Below the pieces are notes generated by a model. It was given only the letters and a program-made list of their open reading frames with translations. It was not told the DNA's origin and did no database searches. The translations under genes and the position numbers were made by a program. Shown piece after piece: positions 24,891 through 36,870 of a DNA stretch of 64,000 nucleotides. Positions within the stretch are counted from its first letter, which is position 1; each line of letters starts with the position of its first letter. The stretch is from Monilinia fructicola (lineage: Eukaryota > Ascomycota > Leotiomycetes > Helotiales > Sclerotiniaceae): positions 1,736,501-1,800,500 of the forward strand of contig VICG01000004.1 in the NCBI GenBank assembly GCA_008692225.1, read 5' to 3'.

Positions 24891-25404
24891 CTAGAGGAAT
24901 CGTTTCTCGAGCTATCAAGTCGATGTTAGTACTGGTCAGAGACGTCGGACAAAGGCTGCATATAAAAAAGCCCAAAGGTAGACGTACCCTCCATGGGTTG
25001 TTCAATTCAAACCCTAGCGGGGCGTTTGGATTATCGGTTTGTCCTCGAAGAAATCCGGTCAACCTCCTGTCACGATCCATCACTACATTTCAGTCAGTGC
25101 CATGCAGGGAGGTCTAGAAATCTGAGGGAAAAATTACTTTGCTATGTGAACGATTAGCTTTCCATGATCATATGAGTCCTGGGCGAAGGAATACTCACCC
25201 TGTCCCAAGCATCTAATGAATGTCTGGCTCTCTTTCCGCCATTCTGCATAGCCCTTACTCCAGACAATCCAGCACCAGTAATACCGAACATCTGCGCGAC
25301 ACTCATTATTATCATTCCTGTGATGGAGAGACTCAAGAGGTGGTAAAGGTACGAACGGCGAGCATGATTCCATACGGAATGAGAGCTTCAAAAGGGACAC
25401 CCAT
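24891..25404 (-). CDS. Complex I subunit MWFE/NDUFA1 homologue
   Basis: Small single-helix accessory subunit of mitochondrial NADH:ubiquinone oxidoreductase. Four short exons on the minus strand: 25404-25357, 25291-25195, 25082-24988 and 24911-24891, giving 86 residues. The product starts MGVPFEALIPYGIMLA, continues MFGITGAGL (membrane helix) and NGGKRARHSLDAWDR, then MMDRDRRLTG, RGQTDNP and GFELNNPWRLEK. The NGGK...MDRDRRLTG core corresponds to NGGKEKR...MERDRRISG of animal MWFE, and the rest follows the fungal version. The first donor is GTTCGT and the second GTATTC: a better-looking GTGAGT four bases upstream would put a TGA in frame. The third intron is regular, with TACTAAC. Start codons of this gene and SAS3 are 669 bp apart and divergent. 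Confidence 0.85.
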
Positions 25405-26072
25405 CGTGATATCTCGCAATTATCTGTTGTTTACGATTAGCTTCTTGGTTTCGACATAGTTTTGCAGAGTATTTCGCACCTTGTATATGTTGTTGGCTTC
25501 ACAATTGAATTGATTAGACTCTTTAAAAGCCTCGGAATTGATTGACGACGTTGGACCAAACTGGTGTGAAATGATGACTAATACTCGACAGGCGCTCTGA
25601 ACGACCGAAATGACTTTGGGGCATTGATGAATGAGGGAGCAATAATCCAATATCACAAACGATTATCACTTCGAATCAAGCTTTATTTACGCGTCGGAAG
25701 GCCATACACATACAAATTCGTGGTTCTGATAATTGTTTTTCGATAAATTTGGTTCACAACATCGCGTCCAACTCCTCGGAATTGCAGGGCCAAGTACCTA
25801 CCTAAAAACAATTCATCCAGCAATTATTTGCGCAAGTTGCGCATGACTTAAGTCAATCTGGTTGGCTTTCTATGCCCTTTGGAGTCTAATAAATTGAACC
25901 GGCGACGAAAATTGAGAATTGTTTCACTTTCTACTTGAGCATCCGACGGGGCGCAGAAGTAACGATCCCACAACTGCACATCGCCTTAGCCTGATTCTCC
26001 TATATTGTTGGCATCGATAAATATATTTTGGCTTTTGCACACCTAAATCGCATGAAAAGAATTACATAAAAT
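25405..26072. promoter_or_regulatory. Divergent promoter region, MWFE gene / SAS3
   Basis: This spacer lies between two divergent start codons and is expected to carry both promoters. I see no TATA box or known factor site that I would defend. Minus-strand frames inside it look random. Confidence 0.5.
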
Positions 26073-29000
26073 ATGGCGGCAGCGGCAGCAGCGGCAGCAG
26101 CAGCAGCAGTGCTCATCGATGAGGAACCTTCACGCAACTTGGCTACTTCTGAAGACGACGCCGAGTTCGAGGAGGATGATGAAACGACCCCCGACATAGT
26201 TAATGAGGATGCAAACGCATATGCTGCCAATATTCAATTACAGAATGGGTTGATGGGGGATCACAGTGATATGGAGGAAGAGAGGGAGGGACAGGGCGGC
26301 GAAGAAATGGTTACAGACGAAGACGCAGATGGAGAGGAGGACGATGAAATTCTTGACGGGCGACAACATATGGTGGAAGATGATGTCGATGCGAACGTGG
26401 AACTGGGCGAAGGAGAGGAGGATGACGACGATGCTGAGGGAGTTGGTGCTGTCAAAATACAGCCAGGTCTAGAAGACGATGATGATGAAGATGCAGAGAG
26501 TGGCTCTGACAGTGACAGCTCTGCAGAAATTGAAGAGGATGATGAGGAATCTAAAGACTCTAGCGATGTCGAGGAAGAAACTCGATGGCAATCTAATGGG
26601 GAAGATGGAGAAGAGGAAGAACCCATAAATCCGAATCGCTGCATGTATGTTTTCCTTCTTACTTGCAGTTTGTACATCACTAAGATTTTACTAGATTCTG
26701 CGAGCAAGATGAAGACAACGACCCAGGTGAAGAATTCGAACTTTATTTGGCATGTGAGATGTGTGGAGACAATGGTATGTTGACCCAGTATTTATGATCG
26801 GTAAGGCTGACGAGGCTGTAGCGCATCGACAATGCGCCCGAAATTCTAATGCACTCAAATCAGATGAAGGTAGGTGCTGTTCTGCATCGCGCAATTAAGG
26901 TATACAGCTAACAATTTTGCAGAGGCTGAAAAATGGTATTGTCCGGGATGTCACGAAAATCGGCTCGTCCCCGGAAGTCCAAATGCAGATATCGATATGG
27001 CTGAAGGTCCAGAGGAGGAGGAAGAGGAAGAAGATGTAGAAGTACACGTTAAGGCGGCCGAAAGAAGAATTTCGAGGGACAGGGTTCCAGGAGATTTATT
27101 GCCGCCAAAACGTGGTACGATCAAATCAGATTCGCATTCGGTCTTCGAGCAACTAATAACCCCCGAAGACCCTATGGATGGTTCACGTCTATTGCGCAAA
27201 AGGAAAACTTCCTCGGTTGATGTTGAGGAGGGATTGGTTTTGAGAAAAAGGACCAGGGATCGAGATACACTTTCCGATAACTCCAAGCCATCATTTGAAG
27301 AACCACACGGTGAAGCAAGAGACGACCACGATAAAAACTTGTCATTGACCAACGGTAAAAGACATAAGAAGAGAGTTAATGAGCCTACGAGCCCACGCGT
27401 TTCAAGATCTCTACGCCCAAAAGCTTCTTCTTCAAATCCGCCCGTCAATATCATCGAAAAATCAACCGGCACTCTGAAAATTTGCTTTCGCATTGATCCG
27501 ATGGAACTGAAACATATTCTGTCATTGCCTCCAAGACCGAAAAAGAAACGTGGTGGTCGCGGTGTTTCAAGAGCTCGGTCTGCAGCCATTTCCACAGCTC
27601 TCGTCCCTTCTAGCTACTCACAGCCCTTTTACCCTGCTATGCACGATAAAGAATTGGAGGAGCTGAAATCTAAACCATACGGTGGCATCCTCGCCGAAGC
27701 TGATGCTGACACATCCTTAACACTGCCCAGAGCAGAACATCGACGTCAATTTGAAGAGGCTCGTCAAAAGGCAGAAGAGGATTGGAAAGCTAGGGCAGCG
27801 GCTGCTGCCGAGGCTGCTGCCAAAGCAGGATTGAGAAAAGCACGAAAGGTATCTGGTCCAGCAAGCCAAATTGAATACATTGATTTTGGGGCATATCAGA
27901 TTGATATATGGTATGCTGCCCCGTATCCAGAAGAATATAGTCGAAATAAGGCACTCTTCATATGTGAGTTTTGTTTGAAGTACATGGAGTCCGATATTGT
28001 TGCTTGGAGACACAAAACCAAATGTCCATGGAAACATCCACCTGGGGACGAAATATATCGAGATGGAAAGATCATGATTTTTGAAGTGGACGGACGCAAA
28101 AATCCGCTTTACTGCCAAAATCTTTGCCTTTTAGCAAAGCTCTTCCTCGGATCCAAAACTCTGTACTACGATGTTGAACCATTCCTCTTCTATGTCATGA
28201 CGGAATACGACGAATTGGGCTGTCATTTTGTAGGTTACTTCTCGAAGGAGAAGCGACCCAGTAGTCTCAATAATGTTTCGTGTATCCTAGTGCTTCCTAT
28301 TCATCAACGGAAAGGATATGGCCACTTGCTCATCGACTTTTCGTATCTTCTCACACGCGTTGAGAAGAAAACTGGCTCTCCCGAGAAGCCCCTTTCAGAC
28401 ATGGGCCTGGTCTCCTACCGTAATTATTGGCGACTCGTCCTGTGCTATTTCTTACAAAGATTTGAGCCCTCTGGGCGCATTCCAAGTGTCAAGGCCATCT
28501 CCGACGAGATGGGGTTGACTCCAGATGATGTCATTTCAGGCCTTGACGCCATGGGCACTCTCGTCCGTGATCCAATAACCGGTACTTATGCTATGAAGTT
28601 GCAGCCCGAGTACTACAAAGAGGTCATTCGCCAGCATGAAGCAAAAGGATATGCAAAGCTCAATCCCAAAGGCTTAGTCTGGACGCCATTTGTCATGGGT
28701 CGGGGCAACGCTTCTGCTTATGATCACGCACCACCACTCAACACTGTCGCTCCACGCGAAGAGGATGAAGACGAAGTGCCTAGCGTTGAAGGTACATCCA
28801 ATGCAAGCGTTCAAGCCGCCTCTTTGAACGGTCTGGCAAATGGTGATACAGAAGAGTTGATAGCGTCATTAGGTACGATTAACACTGAGGCTTCTGAGGT
28901 CATTAGAGTTGCAAATTCAGAAAGCAGCGTTGGAAAATCGGCGATGTCGCAAAAGCTTAATGGCATTGCTAAAAAGTCATATTACGATCTTGCCTCTTCA

Positions 29001-29687
29001 ATCCCTGCCGTACGATTCGTAGTGTTCCCTCCCTTGCCGGGTGCTCGAAGCCGAATCGTCTCACGCCCAAACTTAGCGCGGCCGTCTCCACGCGCAAGAC
29101 TATTGGCTGCCTCATCCGCTCGACCTAAATCTCGACGGGCAGTTGGAGTACCCATTCGTCGTGCGTCCACTACATCCGCATCTACATCAAAGCCACGAAC
29201 TGCAGCACGTAGAAAGAGTGGAGGTACAGGACGTGGACCTGGTAGATGGCCAAAGGGGACCAAGAAGAGCGATTTTGGAAATGCGGAGAGTGGCCCGGGC
29301 TTGCCGCCTAGATTGTTAAAACAGAGAAGCAAATTAGGAAACGAGGTACTACTCGGCGATGAGGAAGAAAATGAAGTGGCAAAAAGTGACCAGGAAGATT
29401 CGGCAATTTACGAGACCCCTGCGCCGAGATCGAGGAGAGATAAGGATCCATCTCGCAAGAGTGTCGGATTGGGCAAGCCTATTCTCTTGGGTAAAGGCAA
29501 GGGATCGGGTATTGGAAAAGGCTCTTTTGTTGATGCGGAAGGCGATCAGGAAATGGCTGGTGGGCCAGCTCACGGCATACAAGCAGAGGGTGGTAATGTG
29601 GATGCGCATGCCGGTGCAGATCCGAATCTCAATGCTAGTGCGGGTCAAGGGATTGGTGATGTGGATGCCGATGGCGAAGACGAGTAG
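26073..29687 (+). CDS. SAS3: PHD-finger MYST histone acetyltransferase (Sas3/Mst2 type)
   Basis: Nuclear acetyl-CoA-dependent lysine acetyltransferase; the yeast Sas3 (NuA3) and fission yeast Mst2 complexes acetylate histone H3 K14/K23. Exons 26073-26644, 26695-26774, 26822-26869 and 26923-29687 give 1154 residues in phase. An alanine run and a very acidic stretch (about residues 20-185) open the protein. A PHD finger at 190-243 is assembled across three introns (CIFC, CEMC, HRQC, CPGC). The MYST domain spans roughly 550-830: the C2HC finger begins CEFCLKYM near 581, the catalytic Cys lies in NNVSCILVLP near 686, the acetyl-CoA loop is QRKGYGHL near 695 and the general-base Glu is in SPEKPLSD near 720. 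The tail is basic with a GRGPGRWPKG AT-hook-like motif. The PHD finger argues against Esa1 or Sas2. Confidence 0.95.
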
Positions 29688-32600
29688 AGTGGCCCGTATG
29701 CTAGCTAGATGGATTGCGAGTTTGCGAGTTTGTGGGATCAAGTTACTTGGACTGGTGAACAAGGATACCTAGGCTATGAATGGCGTTCAGGGGGAAATAG
29801 TCATGAACTGGTATTGGGCATTGGCAAAAAAAATATCCTTTTGCAACTTAGGGCAAAGATGGCGTCAGTGAGAGGGCTTTTAATGGAAACTTCTTGACGT
29901 GTAAATATTTATGTATTACTACTTTCTTTACGTGTATCGGAGGAAGATACCACTGCATGCATGAAATCTATTCTGCGCAATCTCATTCTTCACGTACAAT
30001 CAGCGTAACGGTAGTATGAAGACATCCTGAAGTGAGAAGAAACAATAGACATCTAGATTAGCTTCATGAAATGGCATTAATGATGGAGATGGCGAGTGTA
30101 GGCTACCTACCTCATCTAATCCGATCCAGAATACCAACTTCCATTGTCGAATATATCCCCAGACGAAAGCGTGGGAATGCCGCGGCCCCACCCGAGTCAA
30201 CATACAGGTAAATGGGTTCTTGAGACATGGATACTACCATTAGCTTCGAGAGCTCCTTCTGACGCAGCTCGGCGTTGTGGCGGCTCATTGTATAACCTAA
30301 GCGAGTCCTGGGTTCTGTCAAGGGGAAAACGGTTTCGCTTCAATCAGTCCGATCCATGGATCTTCTGCGAGCCGACGAGTTGGTCATGGTTGCTAGATAC
30401 GCAATGGGTGTGTATGGATTAGGTGGCATCCACGTGCCCGACAGGTATAAGATGTGATCAGTCAGGAAAGTCCCATCAAGTTCGTTGGATATTTGGGAAA
30501 ATGCTGCACCACTGTTCAAGGTCCATATTTCCCAGGACTTCAGCCAAGCCCATTATTGTCTAGCTCATTATGAATAGCTGATGTATATCCTGATTCAATC
30601 CTTAATTCAGCCAGTCACAGACGATAGACCTCTCTCATTGTGAACTTTCAGGCTACAGTCCTTGATGATTTGTAGCTGCTCATAAGGTCGAATCCCTTCA
30701 TCAATCAGACACCACTATTGAATGCCAGAGCTCACCGCGCTAACTATCATTTATCTCTCCACGGGTAATTAGCTATCAATTGTGCTTCTAGGTGCGGCAT
30801 CGCCTACGTAACTCCCTCTCCCCCTTTTCCTTCCAGGTTTCCCAACAGCGCATCAATTGACTTAACATATTCATCTTCAGATTCGTTTTTTTTTAGCCGC
30901 TATTGCCGTTCTGCGACACTTGAGACTGATCTGGTCATCGAAAGATAGCTCGTCTATATCGTACTTCAATGCACATGCATCGATCAAGGTATCGACGGAA
31001 TGTCTCAAACTCTCAAATGCCAATAAAGTCTTCTTGCGCATGGACCCCGGTAAGGTTATCTGACACCAAGAGCCCGACTCCTCGCATCCTCGAATGCGTA
31101 TGAAGTTGTCTCTTGCACTTGCGTTGCAGAGCCAAGCAAGTTGGTCCGCAGAAAGACATGTCTCGTATTGTGACCCAGATCAACATCTTTGAAACTCTGA
31201 TGTTCCATAGACGTGGCAAACCTTTGGCGATTTCGAGTTTCGACTACCGATCGCCCAAGGACTATGGTCAGTCTTCAACGGGTCTCTCTCGTGGCGAAAC
31301 CGAGCGTGTTCACTATTGCGTGGCTATCTATATGAGAGAATATCTCATCGGCAACTGCGACATATAGGAATTTGATGACGCTATACTTGGCAGCTTACTT
31401 GAAGTTTGCAAGTTCAACGTCATGCTGATTGTTGGTTTTGGCGTCGTTTCCTACGGGAGAACTTCAATATTAGAACCTCCCTGGATATCAGATTCCACGA
31501 TATTTCTGCACTCTACCGCGATGAAGTGCTGAACAAGCGTAGAAAAGTTACAGCAGATTTGATCCAAGAGAAAGGTTGAACTTGCATAAGTGAGGGCATT
31601 CCATTCAGTTGCCTCTCTGCCAACGAGCTGGAGGCGCGCGTGCCTGGTACATGACGGGTGATCATTCCTAACCCTGTTAATTATTGTGAACAAGGGCAAG
31701 TACAGATACAAATACAGTCGAAATGTGAGACGTGAGGATATTGAGATAGGTGTTTGAAAGTTGAGACTTGTTCTAGCTACCGCAAGGCCGGACGTAACAT
31801 AAGTAGATTCAATATGGATGGCATTGGATGAAGATGACACTCTTCTCCGTCAGTGATCAATACCAACGCACTTCATATTAAAGACCGATATATGTCTGTA
31901 GATCAGTCACCAGGCCCCAGGTTGAATCTTCGGTCAACAAAAACTACCGTGACTGGTAATTAGTGATGTATGTAAAGTACTTCACCACTGTATAGTGCAG
32001 GGTTGGGTCTCCTTATCTTCATTCTTAAATCACCTGTTGTTACTACAGCTATTGATATATGGAAACTGGCCAACTAGAATATAACTGCAATCATGAGCAC
32101 TGATAGCTGTTTATTTGTAGATGAAAAGAACATCAGTCCTCAAGTTGGAGATCACCCAAACCACGTCTGCTAGTGGTTCCATTACCGTTTAGAGGCGGAT
32201 ATCGACTGTCAGTTCAACCTGTTCTACTTTTCTCATGGAACATCCCAATTTGCCTCTTCTATTTCATCAAGCCATAGCATTATCATTAAGATTGACTATT
32301 AAAGCCTCTGCCAGTGATTGGCAGCATCCTCAATATCCCCAATATCCCCAATTGCCAAGAGATTGTAGAGCTGACTCTTGAGACGATGGGGAAATACATT
32401 TTAACGTTTGAGATTAGCTAGAACATTAAATACATCTCGTCATATGTATCTTGGATGTTGCTGGCATTTTCACTTGAAGAATGAAGACTTCGCTAGTAAC
32501 TACCAGAACAAGGTCAGCATCATTACTAGGTAGGCATAGAGCTCCATTGTCCATTCAACCACCGCCAACATATACACATCTTTGCTAACTTTCTGACATC

Positions 32601-33492
32601 GAGGACCAACCACCACCTACCCACCCTTCCCCTTCCCCCGCGGGTTTATGATGCAAGGTCCTGTATACCTTATTCAAGATGTCTTTTCGCTTACCGATGA
32701 AGAAGAGCTTTCTTGGTTATCTTGCGGCGTAATTGAAAATCATTACCCTGACTACTAATTTATGATCTCAAGTTGGGCTTGATGGGAAAATGAAAAGAGA
32801 AGTGCAGCGCTTTCCAGGTCAGGACTATTTGTATTCAAGAGATCGAAGTATCGATTCAACCGACTTGTGAAAGTGACCCCGGGCCTGTTTTGGTTGATGA
32901 TTGTGGTAAGGATGCAGATCGAATTTTAGATGTTGAAAATAAATGTGGCCATCGTCTCTTAACCTACTAGGTATATTCAAATACATCCATGGATTTCATC
33001 GCAATCGGAGAAGAGACGAATGAGTACCTAGGTATGTATGGATATGAGGTAGACTCATTCATTCACTTCATTCACTAAAGTATGTACTAAGGAAGTCCAC
33101 GGGTATGTATGCGCATCCGTCGTAGTAAAGTGATCGATCCATGGATGGGTTTGATCAATTGTTTGTGGATGAATGGATGGATGAGTGAATGGCGTCAACC
33201 TCGTAAGATAAAGATAAAGATACCCAGGTAGGCTTAGACTTATTACTCTAGGCATTCCTCTATTTAAGTCCGGCCTCTTTTGCTCATCCATACATTTTCT
33301 CGTTATCCAAAACCAAACAGAAGACAAAAGGAGACAACTTATTTTTTCCTCTTCTACCATACCTTTACCTTGATATCTGAAGCATATTGATGCTTCTAGA
33401 GTTGCACTCACATTGATATATATATATTTCTTTCTATAAATTTACAAATTCGAACTAAATTCAAGATTTACGTTACTCACCAATCATTTAAA
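29688..33492. other. Gene-poor intergenic region
   Basis: About 3.8 kb with no intact gene that I recognise. A remnant-like segment lies at 30897-31367. On the minus strand at 30000-30321 two overlapping frames (SRHNAELRQKELSKL and HSHAFVWGYIRQWKLVFW) have coding-like composition but I could not join them with certainty. A perfect TACCTAGGTA lies at 33025-33034 upstream of the dioxygenase gene. Confidence 0.45.
30897..31367 (+). pseudogene. Unrecognised gene remnant
   Basis: Two segments, 30897-31049 and 31132-31367, join in frame across an 82-nt GT-AG intron. The first starts right after a strong T-rich acceptor (TTTTTTTTTAG) and encodes AVLRHLRLIWSS and NANKVFLRMDP, somewhat like leucine-rich repeat parts of fungal F-box proteins. 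The second encodes SRIVTQINIFETLMFHRRG and ETERVHYCVAIYMREYL, then a TAG. The same frame stays open after the TAG to about 31540. No start codon or N-terminal domain is visible, so I read it as the end of a broken gene. The family is not established. Confidence 0.28.
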
Positions 33493-34220
33493 ATGAGAGC
33501 TTACTGGTTTGACAACAAGGAGGTAAAAGACCCCTCGCCCCACTGCATTACCCCTCTATTCATATATAGATACCCATACTAACAGGTGCTTTGCTTTGCT
33601 TTGCCACAGGGCGACCAACGCGATCTTCATGACTCCGGTCGTGATGTTGACCCTGAATACTTGAAGAAGCTCGGAGTTCTTTATTACAACTTCGCAGATG
33701 AAAACGACGTCGATAAGCTCGCCTCGGAGAGAAGCTACAAGAATCGCGATGTAATCACCGTTTCACCAGAGAAGATGGGTGACGTTTACGAAGAGAAAGT
33801 CAAGATGTTCTTTAATGAACACTTGCATGAAGACGAAGAGATTAGATACATCAGAGACGGAGCAGGATTCTTCGATGTTAGGAGCGAGGACGATGAGTGG
33901 GTTCGCATTAGATTGGAGAAAGACGATTTGATTGTGAGTTATTACGCCATACATAAAACATGGACCTGGACTGATTTGCGTGAATAGATCCTCCCAGCTG
34001 GCATCTACCATCGTTTCACCACCGATGACAAGAATGTACGTTTTCAAATATCGGGTCTTCATTTTCTCATGCGCCAGTACTAACGAGAAGATAGTATATC
34101 AAGGCAATGAGATTGTTCAAAGAGGAACCCAAGTGGACACCTCTTAACCGTGGGCCAGAAGTCGATGCCAACCCGTACCGCAAGGAATACTTGCAGACTA
34201 CTCCTGCAATTGCCGGCTAG
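33493..34220 (+). CDS. ADI1: Acireductone dioxygenase (methionine salvage)
   Basis: Cupin enzyme that oxidises the acireductone 1,2-dihydroxy-3-keto-5-methylthiopentene to 4-methylthio-2-oxobutanoate and formate (Fe2+ form) in the methionine salvage pathway. Exons 33493-33522, 33610-33933, 33988-34035 and 34095-34220 give 175 residues, the usual family length. Exon 1 is only ten codons ([10 protein letters not shown]); the next exon opens [10 protein letters not shown]. Metal ligands are visible in [15 protein letters not shown] (two His and a Glu) and in the later GIYHRF. The first intron has a TACTAAC branch site and a second possible acceptor just upstream. The promoter is CT-rich, with TATTTAAG near 33262. 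The neighbours are unrelated to sulfur metabolism. Confidence 0.96.
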
Positions 34221-34935
34221 TAAAGGGGAGTTCGAGATGGAGCGATGAATGGGCACTTCTCAAGGATGGGAGTGAAATGACGATAATGAATAAATGAAGC
34301 ACAGCAACGTGGATTGAAATTCTACAATGATAGATGATAGCAAGAATATATCCCGAGATTTCCAAAACAACTTGCACCTGATCTATGATTATGTGTGCCA
34401 CTGTACGAAGTAATACGCTGCATCAAAATTTGATATAGATGGGAAAGTCGAGAAATGCCAACATCCATACTTTGAGATTACCTGCATAGAACTATAGAAT
34501 CATCATCCTACTTGTCTACTTTTATCCTTTCGCCAAGCTTCGATACTGAGAGCCTCCATCGTCACCGAATACAACAACACCCATCAAGGTAAAAAGATGC
34601 CGAGGCTCATTATATCATGCCGTGTCAGTGGATGGATGAACATATACCTAGGTAGGTACGTACACGGGTCCACGTACCTATGTAAGATGTATAAGGCATT
34701 TCCATATATCCATATCTCCGGAGATAGGAGGTAGGAGGTAGGAGGTAGGACAAAACTGTGGAGGACGAGAACGATAAGAGTCCTTATAAGTCAGCCATAC
34801 TAGGTAGATATTTAGTAATCTACCTAGACGGGTATGTCAAAACACAGATAGCAAATTACTAATTACCCCAAACCCCCTCCCCCTCCTTCTTTCTTTCCTC
34901 CGCAATTCTCTTTAAATGGCATGGATGAGGATACC

Positions 34936-34953
34936 TACCTAGGTACCTAGGTA
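34936..34953. repeat. Two overlapping TACCTAGGTA palindromes
   Basis: Two perfect copies of the decamer share two bases (34936-34945 and 34944-34953), flanked by further TACCT and AGGTA half-sites. The same decamer recurs in at least eight other places in the window, always outside recognised coding exons. Confidence 0.85.
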
Positions 34954-35224
34954 GGTACCTACAAGTAGTAGTTTTCTTAAACTTGCACAATCCATGGATA
35001 ATTGAGAGCTCCAGCTTTTCTACAGACTAGTCCGAGGTATCTCTCTCTCAAGTCTCTACTCCGTACTTCTCTCCAAGCCGCAGAGTAAATTGGCTATCAG
35101 ATATGCAACAAACCTGCTGGGTATGATCACGTGAGAGATTTGCCCCGCTGTTGGCCTATCAACCTACCGGCAGCTTCACCGGCGTATATTCCCATTGGTT
35201 TACGAAAACACACACCTCTCGCGA

Positions 35225-35232
35225 TATATAAG
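35225..35232 (+). promoter_or_regulatory. TATA box of the dehydrogenase gene
   Basis: TATATAAG lies 54 bp upstream of the ATG at 35286, a position suited to a TATA element. A palindromic CACGTG is about 95 bp further upstream. Confidence 0.5.
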
Positions 35233-35285
35233 TCTCAGAGGAACTTCGAGTATTGAGGGTATAACACTATTACTTGGTTTATACG

Positions 35286-36591
35286 ATGGCGGAGAGAGAT
35301 GCTTCTGATGCTCTCGACTTCGAACGGGACTCTGTGCTAGTACCACAAACGGCATCGAAACATGCCGCTCCCCTCGACAGCTTGACTCCGGAATCCACCA
35401 AATGTGTCGAAGTCAGCACTGCCAATCCTGATGGGAACAAAAAAGTCAAACTGCAGCTCCCCATGAGCTGTGAACCTCCGGGACCAAACAATCCGACCGG
35501 ATCCAAGGTTTGGGTAGTGAGTGTACTCCAATTCGGCCCTTGCACATATTGTGCATCCGTCCACGTCATTCCACCGCGCCCCAACTTACCAACGTCTTAT
35601 CTAGATATTTGGCGCCACTGGACACATGGGACAGAGTCTCACGAAAGCGTGTCTTGGCAAAGGAGACGAAGTGGTCGCCGTGGGTCGTATCAACGAAGAC
35701 ACCGTTGAATCGATACGGGAGAAATTCCCGCACCCAAGTTGCTTCACGACCCTTTGCGACGTGCGCTTCCGCGAATCCGTGTCGACAGTCTTCGATCGAG
35801 CGCTTGAGAGGTTCAAGCGTATCGATGTCATAGCCAACTGCTCTGGGTATGGCGTCATTGGCGCATGCGAAGACCAGGACGAGCACGAGATTCGCAACCA
35901 ATTTGAGACGAATTTCATGGGCACCGTGCATATCATTCAATTGAGTCTCCCCTACTTCCGCGAGCAAGGAGCGGGGAGATATTTGATCTTCAGTAGTACT
36001 TCGGGCGCGTTGGGTGTGCCGGGCCTGGGGCCGTATTGTGCGACCAAGTATGCGGTAGAGGGAATGATCGAAGCCATGCTTTATGAGATCGATGCTTTTA
36101 ATATAAAGGCCACATTGGTCGAGCCGGGCTTGGTCAGGAGAGATGAACCGGATTGGGCTTTTCGTCCGCTCCCGACTTGGGGACACTTTTTGATCAAACC
36201 CCCTAGTGAGCCATATTCTGACCCGTCCTCGCCCGCGCTGCATGCAAAAAGAATGGTCCAATGGCTGGGGGACAAACAACCTACGAGTGCGATTAAATGC
36301 GCGGAATTGGTTTGGCAGTTGGCTCACTGTTCTTACCCGCCTTTACGGTTGCTTTTAGGAAGTTATGCCATAGAGAGCATCAGAGATCGTCTACGCTCAA
36401 TCATAGAGGAGTTTGAAGATTGGCAGCATTTACATCACCCCGCAGACCCCGGGCTTGACAATGAGGAGGATGGAGATGATGGGGAGGATGGGGAGGATAC
36501 TGAGCCGGCCCCTAAGAAGAGGGCGGATCAGTCTGCCATGGCAGATGGAACCAACGTGGTTAAAGTAGAATCGGATGTGGACAGTACCTAG
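35286..36591 (+). CDS. Short-chain dehydrogenase/reductase with extended termini
   Basis: Predicted NAD(P)-dependent oxidoreductase of the classical SDR family; substrate unknown. Exons 35286-35516 and 35605-36591 join in phase 0 across an 88-nt intron (GTGAGT, CTAG) for 405 residues. The Rossmann motif GATGHMG (80-86) starts right after the junction. It is followed by NCSGYG, the catalytic Ser near 208 and YCATK (Tyr221, Lys225); spacing is canonical. Two additions are unusual: a 77-residue N-terminal extension without transit-peptide character, and a C-terminal tail from about residue 365 rich in Asp, Glu and Gly and ending in a Lys/Arg-containing stretch. The start is the first ATG after the TATA box. 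A nearby upstream TTG in the same frame is not a eukaryotic start. Confidence 0.9.
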
Positions 36592-36870
36592 CTCATGACA
36601 AAGTTCAGACTACAAATAATAATAATGATAATACGGTATAATATGACTGCTGTTGTGCTATTGCTTGCGACTGCGATGTGGTCGAATGACCACAAAGCCT
36701 CGGCACATGGATACAACAATACGACTAAAGCAAATCTCCGCTAAAAGGCCTCCTACCAAGCCTATCCAGGAGTACTAAAACAATATATCAGCGAACAGCA
36801 AAGTTCGCTCCCAATTTATCTTGAAACCAAACGCCTTCCCATGCAGTCTTGTTCCGGTATTACTGATGTT

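Larger units (their letters stand above)
34221..35285. other. Intergenic spacer with palindromic decamers
   Basis: No gene is visible. The spacer is notable for CCTAGG-centred palindromes (34645-34654 and an overlapping pair at 34936-34953), a short AGGAGGT tandem at about 34726-34750, a CACGTG box at 35128-35133 and a TATA box near the dehydrogenase start. Confidence 0.6.

Noticed and set aside
26261..26707. 148-codon minus-strand frame, Ser-rich
   Set aside because: Antisense of the acidic N-terminal region of SAS3; same artefact as in UTP14.
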